The notes under the pieces: model-generated
Databases searched by the model: none
What the model saw: only the letters and a program-made list of their open reading frames with translations
What the model was told of the DNA's origin: nothing
Part shown: positions 57,873-64,000 of the stretch, in pieces
Position numbering within the stretch: position 1 is the stretch's first letter
Layout of the letters: each line of letters begins with the position of its first letter
Made by a program: the position numbers and the translations under genes
From: Cynocephalus volans
Lineage: Eukaryota; Chordata; Mammalia; Dermoptera; Cynocephalidae
Direction of reading: 5' to 3'
Assembly: GCF_027409185.1 (NCBI RefSeq)
Contig: NC_084462.1
Coordinates: 28,681,577 to 28,745,576 of the forward strand
DNA: 64,000 nucleotides

Positions 57873-60383
57873 TTTAGTACTTTTCAACATCAGAATTTCT
57901 TTTTGGTTCTTCTAAAATTTTTATCTCTTTATTGACATTCTCTATTTGATGAGACATTGTTCTCATATTTTCCTTTAGTTTTCAGATATGGTTTCTTTTA
58001 GATCTTTGAATATATTTAAAATAGTCAATTTTAAAGTCTTTGTCTAGTAAGTTCAATACCTGGGCTGCTTGCAGAACAATTTTTGTTGCTTTTTTTCATC
58101 GTGAGTATAGGCTATACTTTATTGTTTCTTTTCATGTTTCTTCTTTACTTTCTTGTTGAAAACTGGACATTTATTTATTTATTTATTTTTAAAAATTGAA
58201 ATATAGTTGATTATACATATTTATGGGGTACAGAGTTGACCATCAGTATTTGTGCACAGTATGTGATGATCAAATCAATATTATTAACATGGAAAAGTAG
58301 ACATTTAAAATGACATAATGTAGCAGCTCTGAAAATCAAGCTCTCTTACCTCCCCAGGGCTTGTCATTGTTACTATTCGTTTAGTGACTTTTCTGAACTA
58401 ATTATGTAAAATCTGACTTCTTTGTCATGTGTGGCCACTGAAATTTGTTTTCTTACCTTAGTGGACGCTAATAATTGGACAGAGATTTCCTTAACTGTCT
58501 GGAAACAATAGATCTCCCCATCTTTGCCGAGGGCTTTGTGTGAATGTTGGGGCACAGCTTTGACACTTAGCCAGACAGTTTACAGTTCCATGTCAGCCTT
58601 TTCTTTCCACTTGTGCAGAGCCTTTCCAGGTCAGTCAGAAGGGAGAGCTTAGGGGCTTCCCAGGTCTTATCTGAGCATGCACACAACTCTACACAGGTGT
58701 GTGGCATTCTAGATTCCTGAGAATATGTCCGTGTCTTTCAAAGAGCCCTGTGGACATCTCATTCCCCACCTTTTCCTTTTGAGCTTCTTGGTTAACCTAT
58801 GGTTTACCCACCTGTTATCCATCACCTCAAGCAGCTGCAATGTTCCAAAAATAGCCTCTGATTGTTTTCAACAAATGTCCCTAGAGTAAGAGCTGTTTGT
58901 ATTGGGTGAAATTAGGCTGTGTTAAGTAAAGACAGTCTTGCAAGTGGTGTTTCTAGGGAACCACCAGACAGGTCAAATAATGAGAATTTGCTGGGATTGG
59001 AACTTTGAAGTTGCTGCAATCCCATTCTGCCTCTTCCAGTGGTTGCCAGACTGCTGGTTTTCACTGTGATTGTGGGCTCTTGGAGAGGTGGATGGGAGTA
59101 AGTCAAGATAAAACACCACAAAGCTCACTGTTCTTACCAAGATTTAGCTGCTTTTTTTGAATAAAAACCCCTGATTGCTGTAAGTCTGGTTAATTTCCAG
59201 AGTTCTGAAAAGGTTGATTCTGCCAGTGTTTGCCAGTGTTCTGATTGCTCTATCATTTTTGCTGATGTCACTCAATCTATGTTCTTTTAATGTAATTTAT
59301 TGATATGGTTGGATTACATCTGCCATTTTGCTGTTTGTTTCAGTATGCCTTTTTTCGTTTTTCTGTTCTTTCTTTACTGCTGCCTTTTGTGTTAACATTG
59401 TATTTTTCTAGTGTACCTTTTAAATTCCTTTGTTGGGGGTAAATACAAATATACACAGTAAAGAAGACTTTTTATTTATTTGTTTTTAATTGAAACATAA
59501 TTATACATATCTGTGGGGTACAGCTTTGAATATAAATACCTCTACAATATGTGATATGTAAATCAGGATAATTAGCATATTCAACCATATACATGGTAAT
59601 CATTTTTTGTGGCCCTTTACCAATTTCTCTCTAACCCCTCCGCCCCCTTATTTTTATTTTTAGAGAGGGAAAGACTTTATTCAAGGATTGTTACTACAGT
59701 GGGGTTTTGTAGTTGGGGAGAGAGATCAGGCTCAACTAACCTATTTTTTTGAGTTTTTTTTAACAGTGGTTGCTCTTGGGATTATAATGTACATCTTAAT
59801 TTGTCACAGTCTAACATCAAAACTGCTATTAGGTTAATTGTGACCTAATTCTGAAAAGTATAGCAACTTCGTTCTGACAAAGCTCCATTTTCTCCCCTCT
59901 CCTTTGTGTGGTTAATGTGATATATTTTACACCTTCATATGTTTTAAGCTCCACAATACAGTTTTGTAATTGTTATACATTTGTCATTTAAAATCATTTA
60001 AGAAGAGAAAAGAATATACAGTTGTTTATGTTTACCTGTATAATTACTTTTACTGGTGCTCTTCATTTTTTGATTCTTCTTGTGAGCAGTTACCATATGC
60101 TGTCATTTCCTTTCAGACTGAAGGACTTCATTAGTACTTGCTAAGGCAGGTCTGCTAGCAGTGAATTCTCTCAGTGTTTGGGAGTGTCTGTATTTTAACT
60201 TTTTAAGGATAGTTTTGCTGGGTATAAAATTCTTGGTTGACAGTTTTGTCTTTCAGGACTTTGTGTTATTCTTCTGGCTTATGGTTTCTGTTGTTTCTGA
60301 TGAGAAGTTAGCTGTTAATCTTATTGTTGTTCCCTTCTACTTGATGAGTCAGTTTTTTGCAGCTTTCAAGATTTTCTCTTTGT

Positions 60384-60485
60384 CTTTCTTTTTTTTTTTT
60401 TTTTAAAGATGACCGGTAAGGGGATCTCAGCCCTTGGCTTGGTGTTATTAGCACTGCACTCTCCCAAGTGAGCCACGGCTGGCCC
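60384..60485 (-). repeat. tRNA-Ile-like SINE, single unit
   Basis: One unit with the tail of the dimer type (GATGACCGGTAAGGGGATC). CTCTTTGTCTTTC flanks it on both sides. Confidence 0.88.
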
Positions 60486-61960
60486 TCTCTTTGTCTTTCA
60501 ACAGTTTAACTGTGATTTGTTGAGCAACTTTGATCTGTAGATTTATGTTTTTCATAAAACTTGGGAAGTTTTTTTCCTATTATTTCTTTAAATATTTTTT
60601 TCCTGCCTCTTCCCCCCCCCCCTTCCCCTTCTGGGACTCCCTATTACATAAATGATGATACACTTGTGTAACAGATACCTGAAGCATTGTTTTTTTTTTT
60701 TCTTTTTTCTTTTTTCTTTTACTAATTTTTTTTTCCTGTTCTTTAGAATGGGCAATTTTTGTTGATTTTTCTTCAGGTTAACTGGTTCTTCTGCTGTCTC
60801 AAATCTGCTGTTTATCTAGTGAGTTTTTTATTTTGGTTATTGTACTTTTCAATTCCAGAATTTCCATTTTAGGTTTTTAATGTAGTTTTTATTACTCTAT
60901 TCAGATTCCCTATTTGTTAAGTCATCATCATCATTTTTTCCTTTAATTACTTTTTAAAAAGCTTTATTGCAGTTTAATTGATACACAGAAATTTCACATA
61001 TTTATATATTTTAATGAGTATGGACTTCCTTTAATTTCTTAAAAATGGCTTTAAAAAGTTTTTTGAACTGAAATCTTTGATTTGCTGAAATCTTTGATAA
61101 ATCCCACAATGGGTCCACTTCATATCATTTTCTTTTGGCTTCTTTTTCCTCTCAGGTCATACTTTCTTGATTCTTTGCATGTAGTGTACTTTTTGTGTAG
61201 AAAACTGGACTTTTTGATGATATAACAACTTTGGATTCTGTTATTTTTCTTCCTGAGTTTTCTTAGTAATTTTTATGGACTTAATTTATAGAATTAGACT
61301 CCCCTGTTGTATGTGGCTACTGATGTCTTTGCTCAGTTTTTTGTTTTCTCTTTATTTAGTTACTTTTTTAAAAGTCTGGCTTCTTAAGAGTTGCCCCCTA
61401 TCTGCAGTACCATTGTTGTCAGTTAATGATTTGTGTAGAGGTAGTGCTCAACATCATATGTTGATTCTGTGTGTAGGTTAGGGACTACATTCAAAGTTCT
61501 CAAGTCTGTCTCAGCCTCACTTTCCACAGGGTGCTCAGGTCTCCCTTGCTCATTTGTGTATTTTCCCAGTCAGCCATGGATGTATGGAGAGCCTTCTATG
61601 GCTCTCTCATTTCTAGGAGCTTCCTGTTACATTTCTGGCTGATCCACCTTTTCTCTTGCCTCAATCAGGATGGCAACCTCAGACTAGCTGAGTTGTAGGT
61701 TTTCTTGTTTGTTTCCTATTCAGTTTGCTGCTGGGCATGTGTTTTCATCCTCTTCCCCAAAGTGAGTCTGTCTTTTCTGGCAGCCAAACTGATGGTTTTC
61801 ACAGTCACCCCATCCTTTTAAAATGTCTGTGCTGAGCTTGGGTAGATGGAGCAGCCCAACCCCAGAAGTCTGCAGACTCCTGCTGTTCTTACCTGAAGTT
61901 CTAGCAGTTTTTTATGAGTAAATATTTCTTAGTTTATTTGCCTTTGATTGATTTGTAGAG

Positions 61961-62700
61961 CCCTGAAATTTTTTTTTTCCAATTTTATCCAGTTTTATTT
62001 TTGTTTTTTGGGGCGAGATTTGCTAACCTCTTCACACCACCATAGTTGGAAGTCCCTTCTAGCACATTATAATCACAAACACTTACTTAATGCTGACTCT
62101 GTGTCAGGTATTGTTCAAAGCCTTTTCAAATAGTAACAGATTTAATGACAACAGTACGTGCTCACCAAATATTTGTTGAATTTTAAATAAACAGGCATCA
62201 TCAAACAATCAGAATAATCATAGTTTGCTGGGCATCATTTTTAGACTTACCTCTTTTCTTTGTGGTCAGGGGCTTTTCCACATTCCCATCTAGGTCATTT
62301 CTGTAGAGCTGGAGCCATTCCAGATGTGTGGGGGCTCTAGTAGGCCAAAGAACTGAGGGTTTTTGACTAACACAAGGGTGCAGGTATATGTATTCCATAT
62401 GAATGTTATGAGGGAACATATCACAAGGCAAAAGGAGGGAAATGTCACTTTTGGATGACTTGATTAAACAAGGCATCAAGAAGTCAATTTTTAAAGAAAT
62501 ATTTAGCTAGCATTTCTTTGAGAAATGCTGGAATAAAAAAAGGTTTCTTGTATTTGTTCATGATCAGCAGCAAGCTGGCATTGTCATCAGGATTAGGTTA
62601 GATTTACATGTGGTCTCTGACAGAGACTACAGAGGCCTCTGATAAATTGTAAGCAGCTGCAAGATAGTGGGAGATAATTAGGTTTGACAATATAATTTGT
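61961..62700. other. RCC1L intron 1, mostly unassigned
   Basis: A short MIR/L2-like stretch at about 62080-62145 (AATGCTGACTCTGTGTCAGG). Otherwise nothing recognised. Confidence 0.4.
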
Positions 62701-63130
62701 CATGCAGTTTGTTTGAGAGTGAATGTTGGGATATCAGGTATAAACCAGGACCATCCCAGGCCAACTGGAAATATGGTTGCTCTGTGTAGTATGGAAGGAG
62801 GGTTGATTTTAAAATCAAACCACCTTCAGTTTTCTTCCAGCCCCACCAGATGCCCCAGTTTCTTCATCTGGTCAGTGAAGGTGAAGATTGATGACAGTGT
62901 GGGTAAAACACTTGACAAAGACCCTGGCACTGTTAAGGTGTTAAAGTCACAGTGACTGTAATACTAATTCTTCCTCTTCATGGAAGTGGTTTGAGAATGT
63001 AACAGTGTAGCATAAGGGTGGGTTAAGAGCATGCACTCTGGAATCAGACAGTTTCCACTTATTAGGCAACTTAAGCTCTAGGAACTCAGTTTTCTCATCT
63101 ACCTAATACTGCTTCTACTAACAGTAATAG
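62701..63130. other. RCC1L intron 1, unassigned
   Basis: No exon or named repeat recognised. The frame at 62713-62955 has no homologue that I know. Confidence 0.4.
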
Positions 63131-63139
63131 TAAGTATGT

Positions 63140-63365
63140 TATACAACTCTTACATTAAGCCAGGCACTATTTACTGTAAGGTCTTTAGCTATGTTAACTA
63201 ATTTAGTCTTCACAACAACCCAGTGAGAGAGATGCTATTATCATCTCCATTTTACAGAAGGAAACAGATACAGAGAGGTAAAGTAATCTATCTCAGATCA
63301 CATAGCTGGTAAAGGTGGAGCCAAAATTCAAACTAAGGCAGTCTGTCAACTACTATGCTAGACTG
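63140..63365 (+). repeat. MIR fragment, just upstream of RCC1L exon 2
   Basis: AGCCAGGCACTATTTACTG, AGTCTTCACAACAACCC, TCTCCATTTTACAGAAGG, ACAGAGAGGTAAAGTAA, TCACATAGCTGGTAAAGG: the classic MIR order. Confidence 0.8.
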
Positions 63366-63566
63366 TGTAGTGGTGGATGGGGATGATACTGTCTAGTTCA
63401 TAGAATGTTTGTAAAGATTAATACATCTCAAACACATTGCAACCAACATTTATTGAGTATTTACTATGATAATAGTGTGTGTTCTTAGATTTGGTAACCT
63501 GTCATTTATTGCTGAAGAAACTGGACATCCCCAGTCAGTCAATGCTTTATGGGAACTCTTTTTCAG

Positions 63567-63696
63567 ATTTCATCTGCTGCCTGTGGCTATGGATTCACAT
63601 TGCTGTCCTCTAAAACCAAAGATGTTACAAAAGTTTGGGGTATGGGACTCAACAAAGATTCTCAGCTTGGATTTCACAGGAGCCGGAAAGATAAAA
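63567..63696 (+). CDS. RCC1L: RCC1L coding exon 2
   Basis: A 130-bp exon encoding ISSAACGYGFTLLSSKT, then KDVTKVWGMGLNKDSQLG, then FHRSRKDK. It holds RCC1-repeat signatures (ACGYGFTLL and VWGMGLNKDSQLG) that form a propeller blade. The acceptor is CTTTTTCAG before ATTTCATC and enters in phase 0, as exon 1 requires. The donor is GATAAAA before GTGAGC, phase 1, as expected from the remembered human protein, where a threonine codon is split at this point. The rest of the gene lies to the right of the window. Confidence 0.95.
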
Positions 63697-64000
63697 GTGA
63701 GCATCCTCACCTTGGCTTCTCTGTGCTGTGATCAGTCTGAGAAAGCTCAAGGACGTGATTACATAAACCACACCGTAACAGTAAAATAGATGGAGTCTTA
63801 AAGGGATGTTGTTTGAAAACATCTGGACTCGATTATTTATCAGCCTCTTTGGTAACACATTGAGCCATCAGGCTAAAGGGCAAGCACCTGGCATTTGGTG
63901 ATAAGTAAAGATGTTCCTTTTTGGCCCAAAGAGATGGCCTTTCTTTCCTTGCTTGGGGACAGCTTGAAATACTCTACAGTGCCTAGAATATGATCTGGGA

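Larger units (their letters stand above)
56575..61960 (-). repeat. Antisense L1 fragments in RCC1L intron 1
   Basis: Antisense L1 ORF2 phrases occur in series (CTTTGAGTTTAGTTTGCTC, CAAATATTTATGAATTTCCG, TTTTATGGTCTAGAGTATGG, GGGTATAAAATTCTTGG). Two antisense 3' ends lie at about 58180-58380 and 59480-59650 (CATATTTATGGGGTACAG, CATATCTGTGGGGTACAG). Several L1 copies are therefore chained. SINEs interrupt them. No intact frame. Confidence 0.72.

Overview
The window is mammalian nuclear DNA. It has spliced exons with GT/AG borders, two CpG-island promoters and dense LINE-1, L2, MIR and DNA-transposon fossils. About forty tRNA-Ile-like SINE copies fit best with a colugo (Dermoptera, Galeopterus/Cynocephalus), whose known SINE family (CYN) derives from tRNA-Ile. 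That lineage call is made from memory of the family, and a rhinolophoid bat is the main alternative. No Alu, B1, Bov-tA or carnivore SINEs are visible.

Two real genes are present, head to head, in an arrangement known from the Williams-Beuren region (human 7q11.23). GTF2IRD2 is on the minus strand. Its first four coding exons lie at 14586-14488, 8937-8799, 2119-2000 and 926-743, with matching splice phases, and the gene runs off the left edge. Its promoter is probably the CpG island at about 23.9-24.85 kb. RCC1L (WBSCR16) is on the plus strand. Exon 1 (ATG at 55105) sits in a second CpG island, exon 2 is at 63567-63696, and the gene runs off the right edge. All other long reading frames are repeats, retroviral relics or chance frames in GC-rich DNA.

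Layout. 0-14.6 kb: GTF2IRD2 exons and introns with L1 pieces, SINEs, an hAT element and a U6-L1 chimeric retrocopy flanked by target-site duplications. 14.6-24 kb: intron 1, with L1 pieces, SINEs and a Tigger transposon keeping the start of its transposase. 24-38 kb: between the promoters, with another Tigger-type element, L2, a 3' L1 split by an LTR-like insert, and an antisense class III retroviral relic holding a solo LTR. 38.2-52.3 kb: a complete but dead class I endogenous retrovirus (LTR, tRNA-Phe-like primer site, gag, pro, pol, env, LTR). It is split by a YWHAB (14-3-3 beta) processed pseudogene in gag, a solo LTR in reverse transcriptase and a second, smaller ERV in integrase. 52.3-55 kb: SINEs, then the RCC1L promoter. 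55.4-63.6 kb: RCC1L intron 1, mostly antisense L1 plus SINEs.

I found no new gene system. The most interesting items are the U6-L1 chimera, the datable nesting in the ERV, a SINE almost touching a GTF2IRD2 splice acceptor, and repeated SINE insertion at identical targets. Repeat family names come from memory of consensus sequences, without any search.
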